Shown here: in pieces, positions 25,636-33,644 of the stretch
Position numbering within the stretch: the first letter of the stretch is position 1
Layout of the letters: each line of letters begins with the position of its first letter
Assembly (NCBI RefSeq): GCF_018326265.1
Contig: NZ_AP023360.1
Span: 3,773,501 to 3,837,500, forward strand
Length of the DNA: 64,000 nt
Origin: Catellatospora sp. IY07-71
Lineage (GTDB): Bacteria > Actinomycetota > Actinomycetes > Mycobacteriales > Micromonosporaceae
Direction of reading: 5' to 3'
Program-made: the position numbers and the translations under genes
The notes under the pieces: generated by a model
Seen by the model: the letters and a program-made list of their open reading frames with translations, nothing else
Told to the model about the DNA's origin: nothing
Database searches by the model: none

Positions 25636-25649
25636 CGGTTGATTAACCG
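25636..25649 (+). promoter_or_regulatory. Candidate ArsR operator
   Basis: CGGTTGATTAACCG is a perfect inverted repeat (CGGTT, GATT, AACCG), and a further CGGTTGAAT half-site follows at 25652-25660. It ends about 25 bases before the ArsR start, where an autorepressor would block transcription. Confidence 0.55.
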
Positions 25650-25672
25650 AACGGTTGAATAGAGAGGCGGTC

Positions 25673-26014
25673 ATGGACCGACTGAGCCTGGTCTTCGCGG
25701 CGCTGGCCGATCCGACCCGCAGGGCGATCCTCGCCCGGCTGGCCGACGGCGAGGCCACCGTGAACCAGCTCGCCGAGCCGTTCCCGATCAGCCTCCAGGC
25801 GGTCTCCAAGCACCTGAAGGTGCTGGAGCAGGCGGGCCTGATCACCCGCGGCCGGGACGCGCAGTGGCGCCCCTGCCGGCTGGAGGCGGCCCCGCTGCGC
25901 GACATCGCCGACTGGGCTGACCAATACCGGCGCTTCTGGGACGAGCGCTACGACAGGCTGGACGAATACCTGCGGACTCTGCAGGAGCAGGGTCCCGACA
26001 CCGAGGAGAAGTGA
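25673..26014 (+). CDS. ArsR-family transcriptional repressor
   Basis: A 113-residue winged-helix protein: FAALADPTRRAILARLADGE, the recognition helix region PISLQAVSKHLKVLEQAGL and the wing ITRGRDAQWRPCRL. No metal-binding Cys pair of the ArsR/SmtB type is visible; this matches the subgroup paired with SRPBCC proteins. ATG 25673 has an AGAGGCGG region upstream, and a start six codons earlier lacks one. It is followed after one base by the SRPBCC gene, forming a two-gene operon it probably controls itself. Confidence 0.9.
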   Translation: MDRLSLVFAALADPTRRAILARLADGEATVNQLAEPFPISLQAVSKHLKVLEQAGLITRGRDAQWRPCRLEAAPLRDIADWADQYRRFWDERYDRLDEYLRTLQEQGPDTEEK

Positions 26015-26015
26015 G

Positions 26016-26492
26016 ATGGGCGAGACCAAGACCCTGGACGTCAAGCTGCGGGGCGACCTCGAGATCGTGATGACGCGCAGCTTCGACGCGCCGCTGGAGC
26101 TCGTCTGGGAGGTGCACACCAAGCCCGAGCACCTGAAGAAGTGGTGGGCCCGCGGGCACGAGGCCGACATCACCGAGCACGACTTCCGGCCCGGCGGCAA
26201 GTGGCGCATCGTCGAGCACGGCGACAACGGCGAGGAGTGGGCCTTCCGCGGCGAGATCCGCGAGATCGTCCCGCTGGAGCTGATCGTGCAGACCTTCGAG
26301 TTCGAGGGCATGCCCGGCCACATCTCGGTGGAGCGGCTGGTCTTCGAGTACAAGGACGGCAAGACCGTGCTGACCGGCACCTCCACCTTCGCCAACAAGG
26401 AGGACCGCGACGGCATGGTCGCCTCCGGCATGGAGGGCGGCGCGAACGAGTCCTACCAGGCCCTGGACGCGTACCTGAAGACGCTGGCCTGA
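26016..26492 (+). CDS. SRPBCC/AHSA1-type START-like protein
   Basis: A 158-residue single-domain protein of the AHSA1-like SRPBCC superfamily: MTRSFDAPLELVWEVHTKPE, KKWWARGHEADI, DFRPGGKWRI and SGMEGGANESYQALDAYL. These small helix-grip proteins bind hydrophobic ligands; many are co-operonic with an ArsR repressor, as here. The ligand is unknown. The gene starts immediately after the ArsR stop. Confidence 0.9.
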   Translation: MGETKTLDVKLRGDLEIVMTRSFDAPLELVWEVHTKPEHLKKWWARGHEADITEHDFRPGGKWRIVEHGDNGEEWAFRGEIREIVPLELIVQTFEFEGMPGHISVERLVFEYKDGKTVLTGTSTFANKEDRDGMVASGMEGGANESYQALDAYLKTLA

Positions 26493-26502
26493 GCCCGGCG
26501 CG

Positions 26503-26540
26503 GCGGCCCCGCCGACGGCACCCGCCGCCGGTGGGGCCGC
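26503..26540. terminator. Hairpin between convergent genes
   Basis: GCGGCCCC pairs with GGGGCCGC around a GC-rich loop that can itself pair. It separates the SRPBCC gene from the end of the minus-strand gene at 26578. Confidence 0.55.
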
Positions 26541-26577
26541 GCCATGTCCCGTGGTGGCGCGGCCGGCGGCGGCGCGG

Positions 26578-28047
26578 TCAGTTGCGCGCGCCGCCGAAGC
26601 CGAGCAGTGCGGCCAGGCCCAGGGCGCTGCGCGGCGCGTACGGCATGCGCCACAGCCCGCCGTGCGCGGCGCCCGCCGCCTCCTCCTGCCACACGTGCTC
26701 GCGTACCGGCGGGGGATTGCGCAGGTCGTGCACGAGCAGCGCGGCCATCAGCGTGTTGCTCACGGCCGGGTCGAACACCTCCACCCCGAACGCCGGGGCC
26801 CCCGCGTAGGCCGCGGCCAGCACCCGGTTCTTCACCACCGATCGGGTACGCGTCGGCGGCGCCACCGTGAAGCTCACCGTCGCGCCCTGCGCCCGCGCCG
26901 TCGCGGCCCGCCACCGCTGCAGGCGCTTGGCCAGCGCGTAGTTCGGCCCCTGCTGCGCCACCAGGCTGTCGCACACGCCCGGGTCGGCGTCCGGCGGGTA
27001 GTTGCGCCGCAGCAGCCGCCCCGCCGACACCATGCGCAACGGGCCGCGCAGCGTACGCAGCACGCCGCCCGACTCCCGGTACTTCGCGTCCGCATGCGCC
27101 ACCGCCTCGGCGGGCGCGGCGAACACGTCCGTCGGCGTGGCCAGGAACGCCAGCGCCGTGTCCGGCCGGCTCGCGCGCAGGTGCTCGGTCAGCGCGTCCA
27201 CCGCGGCACAGACCCGGAGATTGGTCGCTCCGTCAGCGTAGACGTAGTTGCCGACGGCGAGCCTGCCCTCGACGCCGAGCAGCCACTCGGCCACGACCGG
27301 CAGGTCGTGCAGGAGATCCGCCCCCGCCACCTCGGCCAGGTCGTCGCGGCTCTGTCTCGCCGCCGACACCGGCACGCGCAGCCGCCCGCCGTAGCGCGAC
27401 GCGGTCTGCAGCAGGTTGCGCCACAGCCCCGGCCGCGGCAGGTCCACCGCGACCACGTCGCCGCCCCAGCGCAGCAGCGAATGGGTCGGCCCCATCTCCG
27501 CGCCCGCGCCCAGCGCCACCACGCGTACATCGGACAGGTCCAGCCAGTCCGGGTTCGCCTGCACCGCGCGCACCGCCTCGGCACACCCCGGCTCGATCAC
27601 CCCGGCCGCCACCCAGGCGTCGAGCTGCCGGGCCAGCGCGTCGCCGCGCAGCCGCTCGCCGCGGTACGGCAGGGACAGCTCGCGCTCCACCTCGCCGTCA
27701 CCGGTCACCGTCACCGTGTCCAGCCGCTCGCCGGGCTCCGGCGCGCGGTCGAAGGCGTCGCGCAGCCCCACCTCGCGGTCGGCGTACACCACTCGCATCC
27801 GGTCGTGCAGGGACGCCAGGCCCGCGGCCGCACTGCGCCGCGCGGCCCCGCCGTCGGGCAGGCCCGCCTCCACCAGCCGCCGGAAGTGCACCAGGTAGTC
27901 GGCGCGCCAGTTCGTCTCGTGCTCGGCCGCCCGCGCGCCGATCGGGTCGATCTCGCGCAGGGCGTCGGCGACCACCGCCCGACCCAGCGCGGACGTGCTG
28001 CGGTCGGTGCCGCTGCTGACGGGGAAAACCACCCCGGACGATGCCAT
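26578..28047 (-). CDS. Unrecognised 489-residue protein with Rossmann-like core
   Basis: I cannot assign a family. About residue 170 there is a typical nucleotide-binding-fold turn, VRVVALGAGAEMGPTHSLL, followed by WGGDVVAVDLPRP, which resembles an acidic end of a second strand as in SAM- or NAD-dependent enzymes. Other conserved-looking blocks are NWRADYLVHFRRLVEAGLP, GNYVYADGATNLRVCAAVDA and NYPPDADPGVCDSLVAQQGP. There is no signal peptide or clear membrane helix. ATG 28047 is selected because upstream in-frame starts run into a structured intergenic element. It follows the TROVE gene on the same strand by 115 bp and may be cotranscribed. Confidence 0.6.
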   Translation of the reverse strand: MASSGVVFPVSSGTDRSTSALGRAVVADALREIDPIGARAAEHETNWRADYLVHFRRLVEAGLPDGGAARRSAAAGLASLHDRMRVVYADREVGLRDAFDRAPEPGERLDTVTVTGDGEVERELSLPYRGERLRGDALARQLDAWVAAGVIEPGCAEAVRAVQANPDWLDLSDVRVVALGAGAEMGPTHSLLRWGGDVVAVDLPRPGLWRNLLQTASRYGGRLRVPVSAARQSRDDLAEVAGADLLHDLPVVAEWLLGVEGRLAVGNYVYADGATNLRVCAAVDALTEHLRASRPDTALAFLATPTDVFAAPAEAVAHADAKYRESGGVLRTLRGPLRMVSAGRLLRRNYPPDADPGVCDSLVAQQGPNYALAKRLQRWRAATARAQGATVSFTVAPPTRTRSVVKNRVLAAAYAGAPAFGVEVFDPAVSNTLMAALLVHDLRNPPPVREHVWQEEAAGAAHGGLWRMPYAPRSALGLAALLGFGGARN

Positions 28048-28082
28048 GGTGTTGCGCCTCCTTCGCCGGCCGGTGCGGCCGC

Positions 28083-28142
28083 CGTGCGCCGCGGACACTA
28101 GCGGGTGCCCCACCGGTCGGCAACGACCGGCACCGCGGCGCA
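28083..28142. other. Nested stem-loop between TROVE gene and its neighbour
   Basis: An 11-bp outer stem (GTGCGCCGCGG with CCGCGGCGCAC) encloses a 7-bp hairpin (CCGGTCG, four-base loop, CGACCGG). It may be a terminator after the TROVE gene or a structured RNA; the sequence alone does not decide. Confidence 0.45.
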
Positions 28143-28162
28143 CGCCGTGCCGCAGCGGCCGC

Positions 28163-29770
28163 CTAGAACGGCCAGCAGTCGCTGTCACCTGCCTCGACCA
28201 GCGGGATCATCCGGAAGGCGGCATCGCTCAGCCCGCCGAACGTGTGCCGGTGCGCGGCCGACGGCGCGTGGCCGAGGCGGTAACCGGCCAGGTTCCACGT
28301 GTACACGGGCACCCGGCCCGGCACCGAGGCCGCCACGTTGCGGTCGCCGTGCCAGGACGCCTGCTCGTCGGTCAGGATGACCACCCGGTCGTGCCCGTCG
28401 TAGTGCCGCTGGACCGCCGCCCTGGTCTCGGTGCCCTGCGCGAGGAAGTACCCGGCCTTGAACCGGTCCAGCCCGGCCAGCAGCGACTCGCCGGCCACCT
28501 CCGGGAAGGCCCGGCTGCCCGTGGAGAACGACACCACCGTCGGCTCGGCCGCCCGCGCGGCCACGGCCAGGCCGAACACCGCCGCGGCGTCCCAGAACCG
28601 CAGCGAGCCGTCCTTGCTGAACGGCATCGACATGGAGCCAGAGGTGTCTATGAGGATCAGCACTCGCCCGTCCAGCGCGGGCACGTTGACCAGAGCATGT
28701 TGCAACGCGGACGCGAGCGGCTCCGCCCAGCGCGGGCTCGGCGCCGCCCGGTACGCCGACAGGAAACGCATCGGCAGCACCCGGGCGCGGGCCACCTCGG
28801 CCGGGTCCGACAAGCGCGCGGCGACCACCGCGGCCGTGTCGTCGCCGACTCCGGCCTCGTCGAAGTTGCGCAGGTTGCGCAGCAGCGCGAAGTAGCCCAT
28901 GTTCGGGATCATCGACGTCCAGGCCGCCGCGTCCATCGTGGACTGCCGCCAGCCCGCCAGCGCCTCCCAGGTCATGCCCGCACGGGCCAGCACCGCCGGG
29001 TCGGTGACCGCGCGCCGCTGCTCGACCGGCGTGGCCATCAGCTCGGCCCGCGCCCGGACCACCGGCAGCGTGTCCGGCACACCCCGGTCACGGCCCAGGC
29101 AGCGGTCGACGGCGTGGCGGAACAGGTCACCCTGCCACGGCGCGACCGCGACCGGGTGGGTCAGCCGGACCACGTCCCCGAAACGCACCGCGGCACCCGC
29201 GCTGTCGTACTTGAGCAGGTTCTTCTCCGTGTAGAGGCGGCGCACGGCGTCGGCGACGCCCCGCTTGACCGGCTTCGGGATGGTCCGGCCGTGCCGGGAC
29301 AGCCAGTACGCCAGCGCCTCGCCCGGCTCGTCGGCCCGCTGCAGCGCCGCGTCCACCAGCGCACGCGAGCCCGGGACACCGGCCTGCACCTGCGCGTACG
29401 CGCCCTCCAGCGCCGCCACGACCGACGCCGAGCGCAGCATCGCGCCGAGCCGCAGCCACGGCACGAACCGGGCGAACCAGTCGGCGTCGGTGACCGCGAC
29501 GGTGCGCACGAGCTCGCGGAAGCGCTCGTGACGGCTGCCCGCCCGCTCGTAGAACGCGTCCTCGCCCACCATGTACGACACCGCGAGCAGGTACAGCTCC
29601 AGGCGGGGCGTGCGGACGAAACCCGGGGCGCCCTCCTCGGTCACCCACTGCGGGACGATCCGCCGTGCGCCGCCCGCCGCCGTGCGCAGCGGCACCACGG
29701 TGACCTCTTCGAGCTCGTGACGGTTCTCGCGCACCTTGAAGTTGAACCGGGCCAAAAGGACGTCCCCCAT
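28163..29770 (-). CDS. TROVE-domain protein (Ro60/Rsr-like RNA-binding protein)
   Basis: A 535-residue Ro60 homologue. The N-terminal two thirds are the HEAT-like TROVE ring (LELYLLAVSYMVGEDAFYE, LRLGAMLRSASVVAALE, IPNMGYFALLRNLRNFDEAG); the C-terminal third is a von Willebrand A domain with an intact MIDAS motif, LILIDTSGSMSMPF. Bacterial Ro proteins bind small Y-like RNAs and misfolded RNA and help RNA turnover or stress survival. A Y-like RNA is usually encoded close by; candidate structured stretches are at 28083-28142 and in the 370-bp upstream gap. The ATG at 29770 opens on the family N-terminus. Confidence 0.93.
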   Translation of the reverse strand: MGDVLLARFNFKVRENRHELEEVTVVPLRTAAGGARRIVPQWVTEEGAPGFVRTPRLELYLLAVSYMVGEDAFYERAGSRHERFRELVRTVAVTDADWFARFVPWLRLGAMLRSASVVAALEGAYAQVQAGVPGSRALVDAALQRADEPGEALAYWLSRHGRTIPKPVKRGVADAVRRLYTEKNLLKYDSAGAAVRFGDVVRLTHPVAVAPWQGDLFRHAVDRCLGRDRGVPDTLPVVRARAELMATPVEQRRAVTDPAVLARAGMTWEALAGWRQSTMDAAAWTSMIPNMGYFALLRNLRNFDEAGVGDDTAAVVAARLSDPAEVARARVLPMRFLSAYRAAPSPRWAEPLASALQHALVNVPALDGRVLILIDTSGSMSMPFSKDGSLRFWDAAAVFGLAVAARAAEPTVVSFSTGSRAFPEVAGESLLAGLDRFKAGYFLAQGTETRAAVQRHYDGHDRVVILTDEQASWHGDRNVAASVPGRVPVYTWNLAGYRLGHAPSAAHRHTFGGLSDAAFRMIPLVEAGDSDCWPF

Positions 29771-30139
29771 CCGGCGCCGGAACGGTCACGGCGCACCACA
29801 CACCCGAAATCACGATCGACGGCGACACTGTGCTGCTCTGTCGCCTGAGCGGCGCGGACCGGCGGTCGACGACCCCGGCCCCTGGCCCGGCGGGCGGCTC
29901 GCCCACGGACGGGATTGCGGCGTGACAGCACCTCCCGAGACAAGGTGGGCGACGGCGTCTTTGTTCGAGGAAGTAGCCGTCACCAGCGCACCGGGAGGTG
30001 TGCGGAGAAGCTATCGGCGTACCGGTTCGTGGCGCAATCGATTTATCTTTTCCTGGTCGCGCGGTGCGGTGCCGGGTATGCCTGCCAGGTCCGCCGGACG
30101 CGGCGACACTGCTTGTCGTCCATGGAGGGAGGGTGTGAG
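29771..30139. other. 370-bp gap upstream of the TROVE gene, possible structured RNA
   Basis: No convincing gene. Around 29945-29985 (plus) GGCGACGGC can pair with GCCGTCACC (one mismatch) around a loop carrying GTTCGAGG, which resembles a tRNA T-loop sequence as found in some bacterial Y RNAs. A second T-loop-like GGTTCGTGGC lies near 30025. This is suggestive only; promoter and ends are not defined. Confidence 0.25.
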
Positions 30140-30709
30140 GTGCTGCGACGACGGCCGGCCGTGTCGGGGGTGCCGATCTGGCTGCTGGACATCGACGGTG
30201 TGATCAACGCGGTGACCGACGAGCCGGACCGGCGGGTGTGGCCCGAGCGGGAGTGGATCCGGACCACCGCGCCCAGCAACCACGACCTGGAGTGGCCCAT
30301 CCTGGCCGCGACCCCGGTCCTGGACTTCCTGCGCCGGGTCCACGAGCAGGGCCGGGCCGAGATCTGGTGGCACAGCACATGGCAGCACAACTCGGTCAAC
30401 GTGGGCACCGCGCTCGGCCTGCCGGTGTGGCCGGTGCGGGAAAGCCCCGAGTTCGGGACCCAGGAGACCGAGCTGGCGACCCCGCTGGCCAGGACCCGGC
30501 AGACCTGGTGGAAGCTGCCCGCGGCGCAGCGGGTGCTCGCGCAGGGACGGCCGCTGCTGTGGACCGACGACGACGCGCGCCGCCAGCTGCGCGCCGCCGA
30601 CACCCGGCCGTGGGGCGCCAGCGCGCTGGTGGTCGCCCCGCCGGTGGAGGCCGGCCTGACGCCCCGGCAGCTGCGCCGCATCGACCGCTGGCTCACCAAC
30701 TGGTCCTGA
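30140..30709 (+). CDS. HAD-like hydrolase domain protein
   Basis: A 189-residue protein starting with a HAD motif I, WLLDIDGVINAV, and containing AEIWWHSTWQHNSV and LLWTDDDARRQLR, which suit motifs II and IV of the small HAD_SAK-type hydrolases common in actinobacteria. Substrate unknown. GTG 30140 is preferred to ATG 30122 because GGAGGGAGGG lies just before it. The gene stands alone between the TROVE gap and the acetyltransferase gene. Confidence 0.72.
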   Translation: MLRRRPAVSGVPIWLLDIDGVINAVTDEPDRRVWPEREWIRTTAPSNHDLEWPILAATPVLDFLRRVHEQGRAEIWWHSTWQHNSVNVGTALGLPVWPVRESPEFGTQETELATPLARTRQTWWKLPAAQRVLAQGRPLLWTDDDARRQLRAADTRPWGASALVVAPPVEAGLTPRQLRRIDRWLTNWS

Positions 30710-30912
30710 CCCGGCTTCTCGATCATCATGGCGGGTGCCGGCCGGCAATGCGATCGGCCACCGCCCGGTCGACCGGGCCGTCGGCCCGTGGCGGCGTCCT
30801 GCGGGCGGAGCCGGCCGCCGGCGTTCCGGCTGCCGCCGTGCCCGCACGGCCCGGTGGCTACGATGACGTCTGCTGCTCAGCAGGGCAAAGGTCACACGGG
30901 GAGGGGAGCGCG

Positions 30913-31608
30913 GTGGGCTCGTTCGCGGTCGACACCGGGGTGCTCGACGACCCCGCCGGAGCGGCGCTGGCCGGGCCGCACGCGGGTTTCGTCCGCAGGC
31001 AGGGCCGGGCCGCCTGCTACGACCCGGAGGTGACGCCGTTCGCCGCGCTGCCCCCGGGCGCGGACGGGCGGGACTGGGCTGATCTGGCGGCGCTGATCGG
31101 TGCCGACGGCCGGGCCGTGGTCATCGGCGACCACCCGGTGCCGGACGGCTGGCAGGTCGGCTGGCAGGACGAGGTCGTGCAGCTCGTCGACGCCGGAGTC
31201 GAGGTCGCGGACGAGCCCGAGGCCGTGCGGCTGGGCCCCGCCGACGTGCCGGAGATGCTGGACCTGGTCTCCCGCACCCGGCCCGGACCCTTCCTGCCCC
31301 GCACCATCGAGATGGGCACCTACCTGGGCGTACGCCGCGACGGCAGGCTCGTGGCGATGGCGGGCGAGCGCGTGCACCCCCCGGGGTTCACCGAGCTGAG
31401 CGCGGTCTGCACCGATCCCGAGTACCGCGGCCAGGGCCTGGCGACCCGGCTGATCCGGGCCGTCGCGGCCGGGGTGCGCCAGCGTGGCGAGACGCCGTAC
31501 CTGCACGCGGCCAGCGACAACACCGGCGCGATCCGGCTCTACGAGGCGATGGGCTTCGCGGTGCGGCGCAGCCTCACCTTCGCCGTGGTCCAGCCTCCGC
31601 AGAGCTGA
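30913..31608 (+). CDS. GNAT-family N-acetyltransferase
   Basis: A 231-residue protein with a C-terminal GNAT domain: FTELSAVCTDPEYRGQGLAT contains the V-x-x-x-x-RGxGxA acetyl-CoA pyrophosphate-binding loop, followed by YLHAASDNTGAIRLYEAMGF. The N-terminal 90 residues are a family-specific extension. Such proteins acetylate an amine of a small molecule or protein; the acceptor is unknown. GTG 30913 has GGGGAG upstream. Its last 35 bases overlap the convergent P-loop gene. Confidence 0.87.
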   Translation: MGSFAVDTGVLDDPAGAALAGPHAGFVRRQGRAACYDPEVTPFAALPPGADGRDWADLAALIGADGRAVVIGDHPVPDGWQVGWQDEVVQLVDAGVEVADEPEAVRLGPADVPEMLDLVSRTRPGPFLPRTIEMGTYLGVRRDGRLVAMAGERVHPPGFTELSAVCTDPEYRGQGLATRLIRAVAAGVRQRGETPYLHAASDNTGAIRLYEAMGFAVRRSLTFAVVQPPQS

Positions 31609-32143
31609 CGGGCAGCCCGGCGACCCACGCGTCCAGCTCCTCCGGCGTGCGGAACAGCAGCACCCGCGGGCCGGGCGAGTCGGTGGCCCACTGCCGCATC
31701 CGGCGGCGCTTGCGGCCGAACGAGCCGAGGTGCCACAGGATGATCGACTCAGTGGACAGCACGCTGCTCAGCGTCTCGCGGTTGCCGTTGCAGATGGTCT
31801 CGCCGGTGGACACCAGGCGCGCGGTGCGGCGCAGCAGCCGCCGCATCGTCAGCCAGCGCCCGAAGTCCAGTGCGACGATCAGGTCGGCCGAGGCCATCGG
31901 GATGTCGAGCCAGTCGCGGTACGCCCCGTCGAGGATCCAGGACTTCCGGCGGCACAGTTCGGCGATGCGCTCGCGCTGGATCCGCATCGGCACCTCACGC
32001 CAGCCGGGCTCCCACGTCAGGTCGTCGACGGGCCGCCAGGCGATGCCGAGCAGCCGCGACAGGCGTACAGCCAGGGTGGTCTTGCCGGAGCCGTACACCC
32101 CGTAGATCAGGATCCGCGAGGGCAGCGGTTCAGCGGGAGTCAC
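31574..32143 (-). CDS. P-loop NTPase, adenylate-kinase/FlaR-like
   Basis: A 189-residue P-loop protein: Walker A ILIYGVYGSGKTTLA, then WRPVDDLTWEPGW and SWILDGAYRDWLDIPMASADLIVALDF, which resembles small kinases annotated as topology-modulation or adenylate-kinase-like proteins. The phosphate acceptor is unknown. The GTG at 32143 lies 6 bases after a TACGCT box, suggesting a leaderless mRNA. Its 3' end overlaps the acetyltransferase gene tail-to-tail. Confidence 0.8.
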   Translation of the reverse strand: MTPAEPLPSRILIYGVYGSGKTTLAVRLSRLLGIAWRPVDDLTWEPGWREVPMRIQRERIAELCRRKSWILDGAYRDWLDIPMASADLIVALDFGRWLTMRRLLRRTARLVSTGETICNGNRETLSSVLSTESIILWHLGSFGRKRRRMRQWATDSPGPRVLLFRTPEELDAWVAGLPVSSAEAGPRRR

Positions 32144-32173
32144 GCGCAGAGCGTAGTAGCCGGGCGCACCTGC

Positions 32174-32833
32174 TCACCCGGTGCGCAGGTGGCCGGCCAG
32201 GTCGTCGATGCCGGTGTAGAGGTAGGCGGTCTGGTAGGCAGGGTTGCCGAACAGGCGGGCCTCGCCGCGATGGACCGCGAGCAGCGTGCGGTCGCCGTGC
32301 CACCACTCGTCGGCCAGCCCGTCGACCTCGCGTACGCGCCGCAGGCCGTACCGCCCCGGCAGCTCGTCGACGCGGGGGCCGGTGGCCAGGCCGACGTCCG
32401 CGGGCAGCGCGGTGGCCAGGTGGGCCAGGGCGGCGGCCTCGACCCAGCCGTCCACCGAGCCGTGCAGCGGCACCCAGGTGTCTCCGCCGTGGATGCCGAA
32501 GCGGCCCTGGCCGTCGACCCGGAACGTGTACGCGTTCGCCCCGCGCGCCGGTCCGGCGGCGAAGCCGTCGTGCTCGGTGAGCGCGGCCGCGTCGAGCAGC
32601 CGCGGGCCGCCCTCGTACTCGGTGGTGGGCGGCAGGGCCAGGCCGCCCCAGCGCATCTGGAACTCGGCCAGCGGCTCGATCGCGGCGTCGGTGCGGCCCT
32701 GCCGGTGCCAGTGGCGGCGGTGCTGGTCGGCGGTCCACACCTGGTGGCGTACGCCGTGGGCGGCCAGGTAGGCGCGGGCCCGCGGGCTGAGCCTGCCCGG
32801 GGCGTCCAGGATGTGCCGCACCCTGCGCACCAC
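32174..32833 (-). CDS. Hypothetical protein, possibly SUKH-like
   Basis: A 219-residue soluble protein with many Trp, His and Arg residues. Blocks such as EFQMRWGGLALP and WWHGDRTLLAVHRGEARLFG recall the SMI1/KNR4 (SUKH) fold used by immunity proteins, but the match is weak and I do not assign a function. GTG 32833 follows a TAGCCT box by 6 bases. It is 30 bp upstream of the P-loop gene on the same strand. Confidence 0.55.
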   Translation of the reverse strand: MVRRVRHILDAPGRLSPRARAYLAAHGVRHQVWTADQHRRHWHRQGRTDAAIEPLAEFQMRWGGLALPPTTEYEGGPRLLDAAALTEHDGFAAGPARGANAYTFRVDGQGRFGIHGGDTWVPLHGSVDGWVEAAALAHLATALPADVGLATGPRVDELPGRYGLRRVREVDGLADEWWHGDRTLLAVHRGEARLFGNPAYQTAYLYTGIDDLAGHLRTG

Positions 32834-32839
32834 CGGGAC

Positions 32840-32845
32840 AGGCTA
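32840..32845 (-). promoter_or_regulatory. Leaderless -10 box of the 32174-32833 gene
   Basis: TAGCCT on the minus strand, ending 6 bases before the GTG at 32833. Confidence 0.45.
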
Positions 32846-32862
32846 CCGCCGCGCACCGACGA

Positions 32863-33480
32863 TCAGGCCGTGGTGCGTACGGTGAACGAGCACCACGGCG
32901 CCCATGCCGACACCTCGGCGCCGTCCTCGGCGCGCACCCGCCACCGGTACTCGCCGTCGGTGAGCACGCCCGGCGGGACCCCATAGGCCAGCACGTAGTC
33001 GCTGGAGTGCGGGGCCAGCACGCTGAGGAACGCCGCGCCGTCCGGCAGCGCGATCTCGAACCTGCCCACCAGGTCGGGGTAGGGCTGCGCCGGGCCGGGA
33101 TAGCTGCCGTCGGGCTCGGTGGGAGACGCGGCGAGGGTCGGCGTCAGGCTGGTGGACACGGGGTGCCCGCCCGCGCAGAACTGGAAGCCGTCGTAGGGGT
33201 AGGACGACAGGCGCAGCGTGTCCGGGACCCCGGGTGCCGTCGGGACCGGACCTGGCGTGCTGGTCGCCGACGCGGTCGGAGCGGGCGTGCCGGTGGCCGT
33301 GGGAGAGGGTTGCGGCGCGGGTGTCGGACTCGCGCTCGGTGATGCGGTGGGGTGCGGCTTGGGCCGGTGCGCCGGACGGCCGTACGCGGTCGAGGTGACG
33401 ACCAGGCCGAGGGCCAGCGGCAGGCAGAGCGCCGCCGTGCGCCCGGCCCAGGCCAGGGGTGTGGAGTGTCCTACAGGCAT
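32863..33480 (-). CDS. Secreted or anchored protein with Pro/Thr/Ser stalk
   Basis: A 205-residue protein: N-terminal hydrophobic segment (TAALCLPLALGLVVTSTAYG) that is a signal peptide or anchor, about 50 residues of Pro/Thr/Ser/Ala-rich stalk, then a beta domain (LRLSSYPYDGFQFCAGG to YRWRVRAEDGAEVSAWAPW) whose end resembles a fibronectin III-like fold. Two cysteines, in FCAGG and PWCSF, could form a disulphide. Function unknown. Confidence 0.65.
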   Translation of the reverse strand: MPVGHSTPLAWAGRTAALCLPLALGLVVTSTAYGRPAHRPKPHPTASPSASPTPAPQPSPTATGTPAPTASATSTPGPVPTAPGVPDTLRLSSYPYDGFQFCAGGHPVSTSLTPTLAASPTEPDGSYPGPAQPYPDLVGRFEIALPDGAAFLSVLAPHSSDYVLAYGVPPGVLTDGEYRWRVRAEDGAEVSAWAPWCSFTVRTTA

Positions 33481-33603
33481 GACGTCCCCGTTTCGGTGGA
33501 TCCTGCGGAAGCCTGCGGCGGCTTCAGGGGCAGTCCACAGTAGAAGCGGGAAAGTTGTCAGCCCTGCCGGCCAGGCTGTAAGGGGACGTTAAGAAACCGG
33601 TGT

Positions 33604-33627
33604 GCCCCGGCCAGCAGTGGCCGGGGC
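33604..33627 (-). terminator. Terminator after the GH16 gene
   Basis: GCCCCGGCC pairs with GGCCGGGGC around six bases, 18 bases after the GH16 stop; on the minus strand it is followed by TTTCTTAA. Confidence 0.7.
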
Positions 33628-33644
33628 GCACCGGTGCGGTGCGA

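Noticed and set aside
29945-30040. T-loop-like words GTTCGAGG and GGTTCGTGGC read as a tRNA gene
   Set aside because: No acceptor stem or anticodon arm can be built around them; retained only as a possible Y-like RNA. No tRNA or rRNA gene is recognised in the window.
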